Origin: Streptomyces actinomycinicus
GTDB taxonomy: Bacteria > Actinomycetota > Actinomycetes > Streptomycetales > Streptomycetaceae
Length of the DNA: 64,000 bases
NCBI RefSeq assembly: GCF_016741775.1
Contig: NZ_JAERRK010000018.1
Coordinates: 62,001-126,000, forward strand
Direction: 5' to 3'
In this document: piece by piece, positions 27,081 to 36,452 of the stretch
Layout of the letters: the number at the start of each line of letters is the position of its first letter
Numbering within the stretch: the stretch's first letter is position 1
The notes under the pieces: generated by a model
What the model was told of the DNA's origin: nothing
The model's database searches: none
What the model saw: only the letters and a program-made list of their open reading frames with translations
Position numbers and translations under genes: made by a program

Positions 27081-27724
27081 TTCGCCACCTCGAGGTCGGG
27101 TACGACCTTCCGCAGCTCGTCCGGGGAGATCGCGCCCTCCCGCAGCAGCAGCGGCACCTCACGGGAGACGTCCACGATGGACGACGGCACGTTGCCGGGG
27201 GTGGGGCCGCCGTCGAGGTACACGGAGACGGAGTCCCCGAGCATCTGCTGGGCGGCGTCGCAGTCCTCCGGCGCCGGGTGGCCGGTCAGGTTCGCGGAGG
27301 ACACGGCCATGGGGCCGACCTCGGTGAGCAGCTCGATGGCGACCGGGTGCAGCGGCATGCGCACGGCAACCGTGCCACGGGTGTCGCCGAGGTCCCACTG
27401 GAGGGACGGCTGGTGCTTGGCGACGAGCGTCAGGGCACCGGGCCAGAACGCGTCGACCAGCTCCCAGGCCAGCTCGGAGAAGTCCGTGACGAGGCCGTGC
27501 AGCGTGTTCGGGGAGCCGATGAGCACAGGCGTGGGCATGTTGCGGCCCCGGCCCTTGGCGGCGAGCAGGTCGGCGACCGCCTCGGAGGAGAACGCGTCGG
27601 CGCCGATGCCGTACACCGTGTCGGTCGGCAGCACCACCAGCTCGCCCCGGCGGACGGCGGAAGCGGCCTCACGCAGACCCGTCACGCGGTCGGTCGCGTC
27701 GTTGGTGTCGTATCGCCGTGCCAT
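27077..27724 (-). CDS. tsaC: L-threonylcarbamoyladenylate synthase (Sua5/YrdC family)
   Basis: A 215-residue protein with the YrdC-fold signature ELVVLPTDTVYGIGADAFSSEAV, then KGRGRNMPTPVLI and VAVRMPLHPVAIELLTEVGPMAVSSANLTGHPAPED. It makes threonylcarbamoyl-AMP for the universal t6A37 tRNA modification. It lacks the extra C-terminal Sua5 domain, so the short TsaC name is fitting. The gene follows prmC, as in many Actinobacteria. Confidence 0.92.
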   Translation of the reverse strand: MARRYDTNDATDRVTGLREAASAVRRGELVVLPTDTVYGIGADAFSSEAVADLLAAKGRGRNMPTPVLIGSPNTLHGLVTDFSELAWELVDAFWPGALTLVAKHQPSLQWDLGDTRGTVAVRMPLHPVAIELLTEVGPMAVSSANLTGHPAPEDCDAAQQMLGDSVSVYLDGGPTPGNVPSSIVDVSREVPLLLREGAISPDELRKVVPDLEVAN

Positions 27725-27776
27725 AACTAGCTGGCCTCCTCGTACACGTACTGCGGGATGGAAGTCTGCGGGGCGG

Positions 27777-28622
27777 TCACGGCAGCGCCTTGCGGGCCGT
27801 CGCGAACCGGGGGCGGTTGTTGAGGTCGGGGTGGTCGGCCGCGTCGGCCCAGCCCCGCTCCTCGGTGAAGATCCACGGCACCTGGCCGCCCTGGGTGTCG
27901 GCGTGCTCGATCACGACGACACCACCGGGGCGCAGCAGCCGGTGGGCGGTGCGTTCGATGCCCCGGATCAGGTCGAGACCGTCCTCGCCGGAGAACAGCG
28001 CCAGCTCCGGGTCGTAGTCGCGGGCCTCCGGGGCGACGTACTCCCACTCGGTGAGCGGGATGTACGGCGGGTTGGAGATGACCAGGTCGACCTGGCCGTC
28101 CAGGTCCGGAAAGGCGGTGAGGGCGTCGCCCTGGCGCAGGTCGACCCGGGAGCCGGCCACGTTCTTCCGGGTCCAGACCAGGGCGTCCTCGGACAGCTCC
28201 ACGGCGTGCACGCGGGAGCGCGGCACCTCCTGGGCGAGGGCGAGCGCGATGGCGCCCGAGCCGGTGCACAGGTCGACGATGCACGGTTCCACGACGTCCA
28301 TGGCGCGCACCGCGTCTATGGCCCAGCCGACCACGGACTCGGTCTCCGGACGGGGCACGAAGACGCCCGGCCCCACCTGCAGCTCCAGGTAGCGGAAGTA
28401 GGCCCGCCCGGTGATGTGCTGCAGCGGCTCGCGCTGCTCACGCCGGGCGATGACCTCCCAGTAACGGGCGTCGAAGTCGGCGTCCTTCACGGAGTGCAGT
28501 TGGCTGCGCTTCACGCCGTGCACGAACGCGGCCAGCTCCTCCGCGTCGGTGCGCGGCGAGGGCACGCCGGCGTCGGCCAGCCGCTGGGTGGCCTGGGCCA
28601 CCTCGGCGAGCAGCAGGTTCAC
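27777..28622 (-). CDS. prmC: Peptide chain release factor N5-glutamine methyltransferase
   Basis: A 281-residue SAM-dependent methyltransferase. It shows an N-terminal helical domain, PRPETESVV, the SAM motif IVDLCTGSGAIALALAQ and the catalytic ISNPPYIPLTEW. It methylates the Gln of the GGQ motif in release factors. The GTG at 28622 has GGAGG eight bases upstream. The gene starts 35 bp after its substrate gene prfA. Confidence 0.95.
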   Translation of the reverse strand: MNLLLAEVAQATQRLADAGVPSPRTDAEELAAFVHGVKRSQLHSVKDADFDARYWEVIARREQREPLQHITGRAYFRYLELQVGPGVFVPRPETESVVGWAIDAVRAMDVVEPCIVDLCTGSGAIALALAQEVPRSRVHAVELSEDALVWTRKNVAGSRVDLRQGDALTAFPDLDGQVDLVISNPPYIPLTEWEYVAPEARDYDPELALFSGEDGLDLIRGIERTAHRLLRPGGVVVIEHADTQGGQVPWIFTEERGWADAADHPDLNNRPRFATARKALP

Positions 28623-28657
28623 GCGAGTCCTCCGTGTCGTACTCGGGCGTACGTGGG

Positions 28658-29725
28658 TTACGCGGCGGCGAGCTTCGCCGCCGAGTCGGCGTCGACACAG
28701 GCCTGGATCACCGCGGCGAGGTCGCCGTCCAGGACCTGGTCCAGGTTGTACGCCTTGAACCCGACGCGGTGGTCCGAGATGCGGTTCTCCGGGAAGTTGT
28801 ATGTGCGGATCTTCTCGGAGCGGTCGACGGTGCGGACCTGGCTGCGGCGGGCGTCGGCCGCCTCCCGCTCCGCCTCCTCCTGCGCCGCCGCGAGCAGCCT
28901 GGAGCGCAGGATACGCATCGCCTGCTCCTTGTTCTGCAGCTGGCTCTTCTCGTTCTGGCAGGAGGCGACCACTCCGGTGGGGATGTGCGTGATGCGCACC
29001 GCGGAGTCGGTGGTGTTCACGGACTGGCCGCCCGGGCCGGAGGACCGGTAGACGTCGATCCGCAGGTCGTTGGCGTTGATCTCGACGTCCACCTCCTCGG
29101 CCTCCGGGGTGACGAGCACACCGGCGGCGGAGGTGTGGATACGGCCCTGGGACTCGGTGGCCGGCACGCGCTGCACGCGGTGCACACCGCCCTCGTACTT
29201 GAGCCGGGCCCACACGCCCTGGCCGGGCTCGATCTGCCCGCGTGCCTTCACCGCGACCTGGACGTCCTTGTAGCCGCCCAGCTCGGACTCGGTGGCGTCG
29301 ATGATCTCGGTCTTCCAGCCGACGCGCTCGGCGTAGCGCAGGTACATGCGCAGCAGGTCACCGGCGAACAGCGCGGACTCGTCGCCGCCGGCCCCCGCCT
29401 TGATCTCCAGGATGACGTCCTTGTCGTCACTCGGGTCGCGCGGGACGAGCAGCAGGCGCAGGCGCTCGGTCAGTTCCTCGCGCTGCTGCTCCAGGTCCTT
29501 GACCTCGGCCGCGAAGTCGGGGTCGTCGGCGGCGAACTCGCGCGCGGTCTCGATGTCGTCGCCGGTCTGCTTCCAGGAGCGGTACGTGGCGACGATCGGG
29601 GTCAGCTCGGCGTAGCGCTTGTTCAGCTTGCGCGCGTTCGCCTGGTCGGCGTGGACCGACGGGTCGGCGAGCTTCTTCTCCAGGTCGGCGTGCTCGGCGA
29701 CGAGCTCCTCGACGGCCTCGAACAT
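28658..29725 (-). CDS. prfA: Peptide chain release factor 1
   Basis: A 355-residue release factor. It has the GGQ peptidyl-tRNA hydrolysis motif in SSGPGGQSVNTTDSAVRITH and an N-terminal coiled domain (MFEAVEELVAEHADLEKKLADPS). It recognises UAA and UAG. The start at 29725 matches the family N-terminus; the longer frame does not. Confidence 0.96.
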   Translation of the reverse strand: MFEAVEELVAEHADLEKKLADPSVHADQANARKLNKRYAELTPIVATYRSWKQTGDDIETAREFAADDPDFAAEVKDLEQQREELTERLRLLLVPRDPSDDKDVILEIKAGAGGDESALFAGDLLRMYLRYAERVGWKTEIIDATESELGGYKDVQVAVKARGQIEPGQGVWARLKYEGGVHRVQRVPATESQGRIHTSAAGVLVTPEAEEVDVEINANDLRIDVYRSSGPGGQSVNTTDSAVRITHIPTGVVASCQNEKSQLQNKEQAMRILRSRLLAAAQEEAEREAADARRSQVRTVDRSEKIRTYNFPENRISDHRVGFKAYNLDQVLDGDLAAVIQACVDADSAAKLAAA

Positions 29726-29833
29726 CTTTCGGCTCCTGTACTGCGAATGAGGGGAAGGGCGGGCGACCAAAAACGCCGGTCCCGGGCACACCCCCGAGAA
29801 GGGCGTGACCGTGGACCGGCGAAATGGGGCTCG

Positions 29834-30055
29834 CTACTTCTTGGAGCCGGCAGCCTTGCCGAAGCGGGCCTCGAAGCGGGCCACACGGCCACCGGTGTCG
29901 AGGATCTTCTGCTTGCCCGTGTAGAACGGGTGGCACTCGGAGCAGACCTCGGCCCGGATGGTGCCGGACTCGATGGTGCTACGGGTGGTGAACGACGCGC
30001 CACAGGTGCAGCTGACCTGCGTCTCGACGTACTCGGGGTGGATGTCGCGCTTCAA
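29834..30055 (-). CDS. rpmE: Ribosomal protein bL31, zinc-binding form
   Basis: A 73-residue ribosomal protein beginning MKRDIHPEYVETQVSC. The zinc ligands are in SCTCG and EVCSECHPFYTGKQK, so this is the C+ type that is replaced under zinc limitation. The start codon is TTG at 30055, supported by AGGAG five bases upstream. Confidence 0.95.
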   Translation of the reverse strand: MKRDIHPEYVETQVSCTCGASFTTRSTIESGTIRAEVCSECHPFYTGKQKILDTGGRVARFEARFGKAAGSKK

Positions 30056-30216
30056 GGTGTCTCCTAGATTCCGGGAGGGCGCCGGGTCGCCGCCGCGGGG
30101 TGCGGGAGCGTGAACCGGAGCCGACGTACCAGTCTGCCAGGACTGGGGCCATCCACCCAAACCGGGGGTGCGGTTGTTCTATTCCTGCGGATGAGTGCCG
30201 GCTCGCCCCGCACCCC

Positions 30217-31353
30217 TTACCCGGCGCTCACCACGCCCTTGGCCTCACCCGTCGCCGTCCCCTTCGTGGCCGAGGCCGGGATCGGCTCGTCGTTCTTCAG
30301 GGCGTCCCAGACCAGCTGGGCCTTGCGCTTGTCGAGGAGGACGCGGTTGGGGTTGGCCGGGTCGTACTGGACGGGCATCGTCACCATCTTCATGTGGGAC
30401 GAGCTGATGCCCTTGAGGCCGCCGGCGAAGTCCATCAGCGAGTTGACCGAGCCGAGGTCGGAGTCGGCGGTGACGGCCTTGGTCGCGGCGTCGGCCAGGT
30501 CGTACAGCTTCTTCGGGCTGGTGAACACACCGACGTGCTTGACCTGGTCGATCAGTGCCTTGATGAACGCCTGCTGCAGCTGGATACGGCCCAGGTCGGA
30601 GCCGTCGCCCACGCCGTGCCGGGTGCGGACCAGGCCGAGGGCCTGCTCGCCGGTCAGGGTGTGCGGGCCGGCCTTGAGGTTCAGGTGGCTCTGCGGGTCC
30701 TTGATGTCCTTGCTCGTGGTGACGTGCACACCGCCGAGGTCGTCGATGAGCTTCTGGAAGCCCTCGAAGTCGACCTCCAGATAGTGGTCCATGCGGATGC
30801 CCGTGATCGACTCCACGGTCTTCACCGCGCAGGCCGCGCCGCCGGTGCCGTAGGCCTCGTTGAACATCACGCCGGAGGCGGCGTCGTGCGTCGTGCCCTT
30901 GGTGTCGGTGCACTGGGGGCGGTCGACGAGGGTGTCCCGCGGGACCGAGACCACGCTGGCCTGCTTGTGCCCCTCGTACACGTGGACGATCATCGCGGTG
31001 TCGGAGCGGGCGCTGCCGTCGTCGGTGCCGCCGCCGAGCTTCTTGTTCTTGCCGGCGCGGGTGTCCGAGCCGAGGACCAGGATGTTCTCGGAACCGTTGT
31101 CGATCTTCAGGGGCCGGTCGCTGCCGAGGGCCTGGTTGATGTCGACGCTGCGGATGTTGCCGTTGAGCTTGAAGTAGACGTATCCGGCACCGGCACCGCC
31201 CAGCACGACCACGCCCGCGGCCGTCCAGGCCGTCGCACGCAGCGCCTTGCTCCCCGTGCTGCGGGCCTTGCGCCGGCGGCCCTTGGCCCGGCGTCGGGGT
31301 CCGGTCGTGCCGGGCTCGGTTATCGCGGGCTCCGGCGTGCTCTCGACGGCCAC
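30217..31353 (-). CDS. LytR-CpsA-Psr (LCP) family protein
   Basis: A 378-residue protein: a basic cytoplasmic start, one membrane anchor (WTAAGVVVLGGAGAGYVYF), then an extracytoplasmic LCP domain. Conserved features include LVLGSDTRAG, RSDTAMIVHV, VVSVPRDTLV, LIDDLGGVHV and LGLVRTRHGVGDGSDLGRIQLQQ with the catalytic Arg residues. LCP enzymes attach teichoic-acid-like or other glycopolymers from lipid carriers to peptidoglycan. The GTG at 31353 follows AGGAGCGAT. It is inserted between rho and rpmE, a place not occupied in the mycobacterial cluster as I recall it. Confidence 0.92.
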   Translation of the reverse strand: MAVESTPEPAITEPGTTGPRRRAKGRRRKARSTGSKALRATAWTAAGVVVLGGAGAGYVYFKLNGNIRSVDINQALGSDRPLKIDNGSENILVLGSDTRAGKNKKLGGGTDDGSARSDTAMIVHVYEGHKQASVVSVPRDTLVDRPQCTDTKGTTHDAASGVMFNEAYGTGGAACAVKTVESITGIRMDHYLEVDFEGFQKLIDDLGGVHVTTSKDIKDPQSHLNLKAGPHTLTGEQALGLVRTRHGVGDGSDLGRIQLQQAFIKALIDQVKHVGVFTSPKKLYDLADAATKAVTADSDLGSVNSLMDFAGGLKGISSSHMKMVTMPVQYDPANPNRVLLDKRKAQLVWDALKNDEPIPASATKGTATGEAKGVVSAG

Positions 31354-31785
31354 ATCGCTCCTAGGTCTCGGCGGTCGTTTACCCCCTGCGGTCAGGGTGA
31401 GGCGCGGTCGTCACCGCTCCATCGTCGCTCCGCCTGGTCAGACGGAGAAACCCGGAAAAGGGTTGCACAACGCAGCGTGGCCACCGCGTACGGCGACATG
31501 CACCCTCCGTAGTGGTCCGGTCGCGGGGAACCGCGCTCACCTGCGGATTCGGCCGCGAGGCGGAGAGGCCCGGGAACCGGTGCCCGCCGAGCCCCTTGTG
31601 GCAGAGATCTCGCTCGCACCCTTTCCGGTGCCCCTGTGCGAGTGGCGGCCGCCACTCGATGCAGAAAGGCCGCCCCTCGTCATCTGTGGACGAGGGGCGG
31701 CCTCTTCGAATCACTGCGGGGCGACGCCCCGGGGGGCGGGGAACTGCGCGAAAGCCGCAGACCACCCGCACCCGGCGGCGAAAGG
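31354..31785. other. Intergenic region between rho and the LCP gene
   Basis: 432 bp without a gene. It carries the rho terminator hairpin and a perfect palindrome, CGAGTGGCGGCCGCCACTCG (31639-31658), plus further small GC hairpins. Confidence 0.55.
31667..31703 (-). terminator. Terminator of rho
   Basis: Perfect 15-bp arms (AGGCCGCCCCTCGTC at 31667-31681 and its complement at 31689-31703) enclose a 7-base loop. On the minus strand a short T-run (TTTC) follows. It is about 80 bp past the rho stop. Confidence 0.75.
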
Positions 31786-33792
31786 TCAGTCGCCGTTGCC
31801 CGGAGTCGGCGTCGTCTTCTGAATCTGCATCAGGAACTCGACGTTCGACTTCGTCTGCTTCATCTTGTCGAGGAGCAGCTCGATCGCCTGCTGCTGGTCC
31901 AGCGCGTGCAGCACCCGGCGGAGCTTCCAGACGACCGCCAGCTCCTCGTTGCCGAGCAGGATCTCTTCCTTACGGGTGCCGGACGCGTCGACGTCCACCG
32001 CGGGGAAGATGCGCTTGTCGGCGAGCTTCCGGTCGAGCTTCAGCTCCATGTTGCCGGTGCCCTTGAACTCCTCGAAGATCACCTCGTCCATGCGGGACCC
32101 GGTGTCCACCAGCGCGGTGGCGAGGATGGTCAGCGAGCCGCCGTCCTCGATGTTGCGGGCCGCACCGAAGAACCGCTTCGGCGGGTAGAGCGCGGTGGAG
32201 TCGACACCACCGGACAGGATGCGGCCGGAGGCCGGGGCGGCCAGGTTGTAGGCGCGGCCCAGACGCGTGATGGAGTCGAGCAGCACGACCACGTCGTGGC
32301 CCAGCTCGACCAGACGCTTGGCACGCTCGATCGCCAGCTCGGCGACCGTGGTGTGGTCCTCGGCCGGGCGGTCGAAGGTCGAGGAGATGACCTCGCCCTT
32401 CACCGACCGCTGCATGTCGGTGACCTCTTCCGGACGCTCGTCGACGAGGACGACCATCAGGTGGCACTCGGGGTTGTTGTGCGTGATCGCGTTGGCGATC
32501 GCCTGCATGATCATGGTCTTACCGGTCTTCGGCGGGGCCACGATCAGACCGCGCTGGCCCTTACCGATCGGCGAGACCAGGTCGATGATGCGGGTGGTGA
32601 GGACACCGGGGTCCGTCTCCAGGCGCAGGCGGTCCTGCGGGTAGAGCGGGGTCAGCTTGTTGAACTCCGGTCGGCCGCGGCCGTGTTCGGGCGCCATGCC
32701 GTTGACGGAGTCGAGCCGGACGAGGGCGTTGAACTTCTCGCGGCGCTCGCCCTCCTTCGGCTGGCGGACCGCACCGGTGACGTGGTCGCCCTTGCGCAGG
32801 CCGTTCTTGCGGACCTGGGCGAGGGAGACGTACACGTCGTTCGGGCCGGGCAGGTAGCCGGAGGTCCGGATGAAGGCGTAGTTGTCCAGGATGTCCAGGA
32901 TGCCCGCGACGGGGATCAGGACGTCGTCCTCGGCCAGCTGCGGCTCGGGGGCCATGTCGTCACGGCCACGGCGACCACGGCGGTCGCGGTAGCGGCCACG
33001 ACGGCCACGACGGCCGCCCTCGAAGTCGTCGTCGTCCTGCTGCTGCCGGTCCTGGCGCCCGCCGCCCTGCTGCTGGCCCTGCTGCCGGCCCTGGCCGCCC
33101 TGCTGGTCGTCGCCCTTGCCACGGCGGCCGTCGCGGTCACGGTCCCGGCCGCGCTCGCGGCGGTCGCGGCGGCCACGGCCCTCGCCGTCACCGGCGTCGC
33201 CCTTCGCCTCACCCTGCTGCTGCGCGGGCGTCTCGGCCTTGGGCTCGCTCTTCGCCTCGGCGGCCACGGTGTCGGCGCCGCTCGCGGCGGGGCTGCCGGC
33301 ATCGGCGGTGGCACGACGGCGACGACGCTCGGTCGGCACGTCGTCGGAGGCGGGCTGGCCGGGGATCTCGATCTGCTGCTGGGCCACGGCCTTCTCGGCA
33401 GGAGCCGTGGAGGCACCTCCCTGCTCGAGCGGGGCCGAGAGCTTCGGGGACTTCGCCTCCGCCTTCTTCTCGGCCTCCTCGCCGGTGCGGGCCTTGGAGG
33501 TGGCCCGGCGCTTCGGCTTGGTCTCGGTGGCGGTCTCGGCCTTGGGGGCGGCGCCCCCGGCGGCCTGCGCCTCCTTGATGACCTCGATCAGCTGGCTCTT
33601 GCGCATCCGCGCGGTGCCCCTGATCCCGAGGCCCGAGGCAACCTGCTGCAGCTCGGCCAGCACCATGCCCTCGAGGCCGGTACCGCGGCGCCGCCGGGAG
33701 CCGGCACCGGTGGCAGGCGCGGAGGCGTCCGTGGCGGGCGCGGCAGCGGTCTCCTCGACACGTGCGCCCATCAGATCGGTGGTGTCGCTCAC
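31786..33792 (-). CDS. rho: Transcription termination factor Rho
   Basis: A 668-residue RNA-dependent ATPase. The N-terminal Rho_N domain (about 30-70, LEGMVLAELQQVASGLGIRG) is followed by a long insertion rich in Arg, Asp, Gly and Gln (about 70-270). That insertion is typical of actinobacterial Rho and binds structured RNA. The RNA-binding cold-shock-like domain comes next (about 280-360), then the motor domain with Walker A APPKTGKTMIM (Lys425) and YNLAAPASGRILSGGVDS. It terminates transcripts in the high-GC genome. A roughly 400-bp gene-free leader lies upstream. Confidence 0.97.
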   Translation of the reverse strand: MSDTTDLMGARVEETAAAPATDASAPATGAGSRRRRGTGLEGMVLAELQQVASGLGIRGTARMRKSQLIEVIKEAQAAGGAAPKAETATETKPKRRATSKARTGEEAEKKAEAKSPKLSAPLEQGGASTAPAEKAVAQQQIEIPGQPASDDVPTERRRRRATADAGSPAASGADTVAAEAKSEPKAETPAQQQGEAKGDAGDGEGRGRRDRRERGRDRDRDGRRGKGDDQQGGQGRQQGQQQGGGRQDRQQQDDDDFEGGRRGRRGRYRDRRGRRGRDDMAPEPQLAEDDVLIPVAGILDILDNYAFIRTSGYLPGPNDVYVSLAQVRKNGLRKGDHVTGAVRQPKEGERREKFNALVRLDSVNGMAPEHGRGRPEFNKLTPLYPQDRLRLETDPGVLTTRIIDLVSPIGKGQRGLIVAPPKTGKTMIMQAIANAITHNNPECHLMVVLVDERPEEVTDMQRSVKGEVISSTFDRPAEDHTTVAELAIERAKRLVELGHDVVVLLDSITRLGRAYNLAAPASGRILSGGVDSTALYPPKRFFGAARNIEDGGSLTILATALVDTGSRMDEVIFEEFKGTGNMELKLDRKLADKRIFPAVDVDASGTRKEEILLGNEELAVVWKLRRVLHALDQQQAIELLLDKMKQTKSNVEFLMQIQKTTPTPGNGD

Positions 33793-34195
33793 GAAGGGTC
33801 CTTCCCTGGAGCGGACGTCGGCCTGTCTGGCTCGGCGACCGGTTGTGCTGTCCGACTACGGTCCTGTCTTCTGTGAACCGTGCCGGGGCGGTGGTCCGCC
33901 AAAGCGGCGGAAGAAATGTGCGGTGATGGCGCTTCCGCGAGTCGTGGCACCCAGTGTCACGTGGCGTGGTAGCACCGATTCCGGAGCGTGCCCGGCGGCC
34001 CGCTCAATGTCCGCATACGACGTACTGCCCAGGTACGGCGCAAGGAACACGGAGTGGCGCGGGAGGCTCCCGGAAGAATGTCTGTCCCGGACGGGGACAC
34101 GAGGCACCTCGCCATGGTGGGGTCGGGTGCAGACTTGAGATTAACACTACCGGATCCAACAAACATTCCCCCTCTCCAAATCCGGCAACCGTGTG
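33793..34195. other. Long gene-free leader of rho
   Basis: 403 bp between thrB and rho without a gene. A possible minus-strand -10 hexamer TAGTGT lies at 34149-34144, next to an AT-richer stretch, which would give a leader of about 340 nt. This fits the known autoregulation of rho genes, but no further signal is clear. Confidence 0.4.
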
Positions 34196-35113
34196 TCAGG
34201 TCGCAAGCGGCAGCACGCTCGCTCCCTGTCCGTCCAGGCTCAGCCGGTTGGCGGCCCAGTCGGCGCCGGCCAGGGCCTCCACCTTGTCGGCGGTGCCGGC
34301 GTCGGCGAGGGCCATGACGGTGGGCCCGGCGCCCGAGATGACGGCCGGGATGCCGTCGGCGCGCAGCCGCTCCACCAGCGCGGCGCTCTCCGGCATGGCC
34401 GGCGCGCGGTACTCCTGGTGGAGGCGGTCCTCGGTGGCGGGCAGCAGCAGCTCGGGGCGCCGGGTGAGGGCCTCGACGAGCAGCGCGGCACGGCCCGCGT
34501 TGGCGGCGGCGTCGACGTGCGGCACGGTGCGCGGCAGCAGACCGCGCGCGGTCTCGGTCAGTACCGGCTTTCCGGGCACGAAAACCACCGGAACGATGGA
34601 ATCGTCCGGCTCCATCCTGATGGCCCGGGCGGTGCCGGCCTCCATCCAGGAGAGCGTGAAGCCGCCGAGCAGGCAGGCGGCCACGTTGTCCGGGTGGCCC
34701 TCGATCTCGGTGGCCAGTTCCAGCAGGGCGGCGTCGTCCAGACGGGACTCGCCGCCTATGGTCACCGCGCGGGCGGCGACGATGCCGGCGCAGATGGCGG
34801 CGGAGGAGGAGCCGAGGCCGCGGCCGTGCGGAATGCGGTTCGCGCAGACGATCTCCAGGCCGCGGGGCTGCCCGCCCAGCAGATCGAAGGCGGTGCGCAG
34901 GGAGCGGACCAGGAGGTGGCTCTCGTCACGCGGGAGGGTCTCGCTGCCCTCGCCCGCGATGTCGATGTGCAGCCCGGAGTCGGCCACCCGGACGACGACG
35001 TCGTCGTACAGCCCCAGCGCGAGGCCCAGGGCGTCGAAGCCCGGACCGAGGTTGGCGCTGGTGGCGGGAACGCGCACCCGGACGGCGGCGGCGCGGAAGG
35101 CGGGACCGGCCAT
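34196..35113 (-). CDS. thrB: Homoserine kinase
   Basis: A 305-residue GHMP-family kinase with PATSANLGPGFDALGLALGLYD near the N-terminus, the ATP-binding PHGRGLGSSSAAICAG, and the C-terminal VISGAGPTVMAL. It phosphorylates homoserine for threonine synthesis. The ATG at 35113 gives the family start (MAGPAFRAAAVRVRVPATSANLG). AAGGAG is 12 bases upstream, a rather long distance. Confidence 0.95.
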   Translation of the reverse strand: MAGPAFRAAAVRVRVPATSANLGPGFDALGLALGLYDDVVVRVADSGLHIDIAGEGSETLPRDESHLLVRSLRTAFDLLGGQPRGLEIVCANRIPHGRGLGSSSAAICAGIVAARAVTIGGESRLDDAALLELATEIEGHPDNVAACLLGGFTLSWMEAGTARAIRMEPDDSIVPVVFVPGKPVLTETARGLLPRTVPHVDAAANAGRAALLVEALTRRPELLLPATEDRLHQEYRAPAMPESAALVERLRADGIPAVISGAGPTVMALADAGTADKVEALAGADWAANRLSLDGQGASVLPLAT

Positions 35114-35387
35114 CGCTCGAAGACTCTCCTTGAGCTGCGTGACGGTCGAATGACGCTCGATGGATTCGATGGTCATTCGGTGGACTGCCGATGACTGACG
35201 TGCGAAGACCCTGCGGGCCGCGGACACGGCGCGGTGCCGCACCACATGCGTGGGCATATGCGGCAGGCGGGTTCAGTACAGCCTATCGAAGGAAGGTTCT
35301 GTGGCGACATAGGGCGCACAGGAGGCGCACGATGCGTGTCGTAGACCCCCTGTGCACCCTGTCAGGGTTTTCCCCGGTCCGGGGCGC

Positions 35388-36446
35388 TCAGACGAGGCCC
35401 AGGCGCTCGGCCGCGGTGGCCGAGTCGACCGGGACGGTGACCGGCTGCGGGGCCCCGGCGACGGCCCAGTCGGGGTCCTTCAGACCGTTGCCGGTGACGG
35501 TGCAGACGATGCGCTGGCCGGGGTCGACCTTGCCCTGCTCGGCGGCCTTGAGCAGACCGGCCACGGAGGCGGCGGAGGCGGGCTCCACGAAGACACCCTC
35601 CTGCGCGGCCAACAGCCGGTAGGCGCGCAGGATTTCACGGTCCGTCACCTCGTCGATGGCGCCGCCGGACTCGTCGCGGGCCCGCAGGGCGTACTGCCAG
35701 GAGGCGGGGTTGCCGATGCGGATGGCGGTGGCGATGGTCGACGGGTCCTTCACGACCTCGCCGCGCACGATCGGGGCGCTGCCGGACGCCTGGAACCCCC
35801 ACATGCGGGGGGTCCGGGCGGCGATGCCGTCGGCGGCGTACTCCTGGTAGCCCTTCCAATACGCGGTGATGTTGCCCGCGTTGCCCACCGGGAGGACGTG
35901 GATGTCGGGCGCGTCGCCGAGCATGTCGACGATCTCGAACGCGGCCGTCTTCTGGCCCTCGATGCGCACCGGGTTGACCGAATTCACCAGCGCCACGGGG
36001 TAGTTCTCGCTCAGCTCCCGGGCGAGGGTGAGGCAGTCGTCGAAGTTGCCGTCCACCTGGAGGATCTTCGCGCCGTGCACGAGGGCCTGGCCCATCTTGC
36101 CGAGGGCGATCTTGCCCTGCGGCACGAGCACCGCGGACACCATCCCGGCGCGCACCGCGTACGCGGCCGCACTGGCGGAGGTGTTGCCGGTGGAGGCGCA
36201 GATGACCGCCTTGGCCCCCTCCTCCTTGGCCTTGCTGATGGCCATGGTCATGCCGCGGTCCTTGAAGGACCCGGTGGGGTTGGCGCCCTCCACCTTCAGG
36301 TGGACCTCACAGCCCGTGCGCTCGGAGAGCACCTGCGCGGGCACGAGCGGCGTGCCGCCCTCGCGGAGCGTCACGACCGGCGTCGTGCCGGATACCGGCA
36401 GCCTGTCCCGGTACTCCTCGATGATTCCGCGCCACTGGTGAGTCAT
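35388..36446 (-). CDS. thrC: Threonine synthase
   Basis: A 352-residue PLP enzyme. The PLP Lys lies in NPTGSFKDRGMTMA and the phosphate-binding loop in LPVGNAGNITAYWKGYQEY. It converts O-phosphohomoserine to threonine and phosphate. The gene follows hom with a 6-bp gap, while thrB starts 274 bp further on. Confidence 0.96.
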   Translation of the reverse strand: MTHQWRGIIEEYRDRLPVSGTTPVVTLREGGTPLVPAQVLSERTGCEVHLKVEGANPTGSFKDRGMTMAISKAKEEGAKAVICASTGNTSASAAAYAVRAGMVSAVLVPQGKIALGKMGQALVHGAKILQVDGNFDDCLTLARELSENYPVALVNSVNPVRIEGQKTAAFEIVDMLGDAPDIHVLPVGNAGNITAYWKGYQEYAADGIAARTPRMWGFQASGSAPIVRGEVVKDPSTIATAIRIGNPASWQYALRARDESGGAIDEVTDREILRAYRLLAAQEGVFVEPASAASVAGLLKAAEQGKVDPGQRIVCTVTGNGLKDPDWAVAGAPQPVTVPVDSATAAERLGLV

Positions 36447-36452
36447 TGCTGG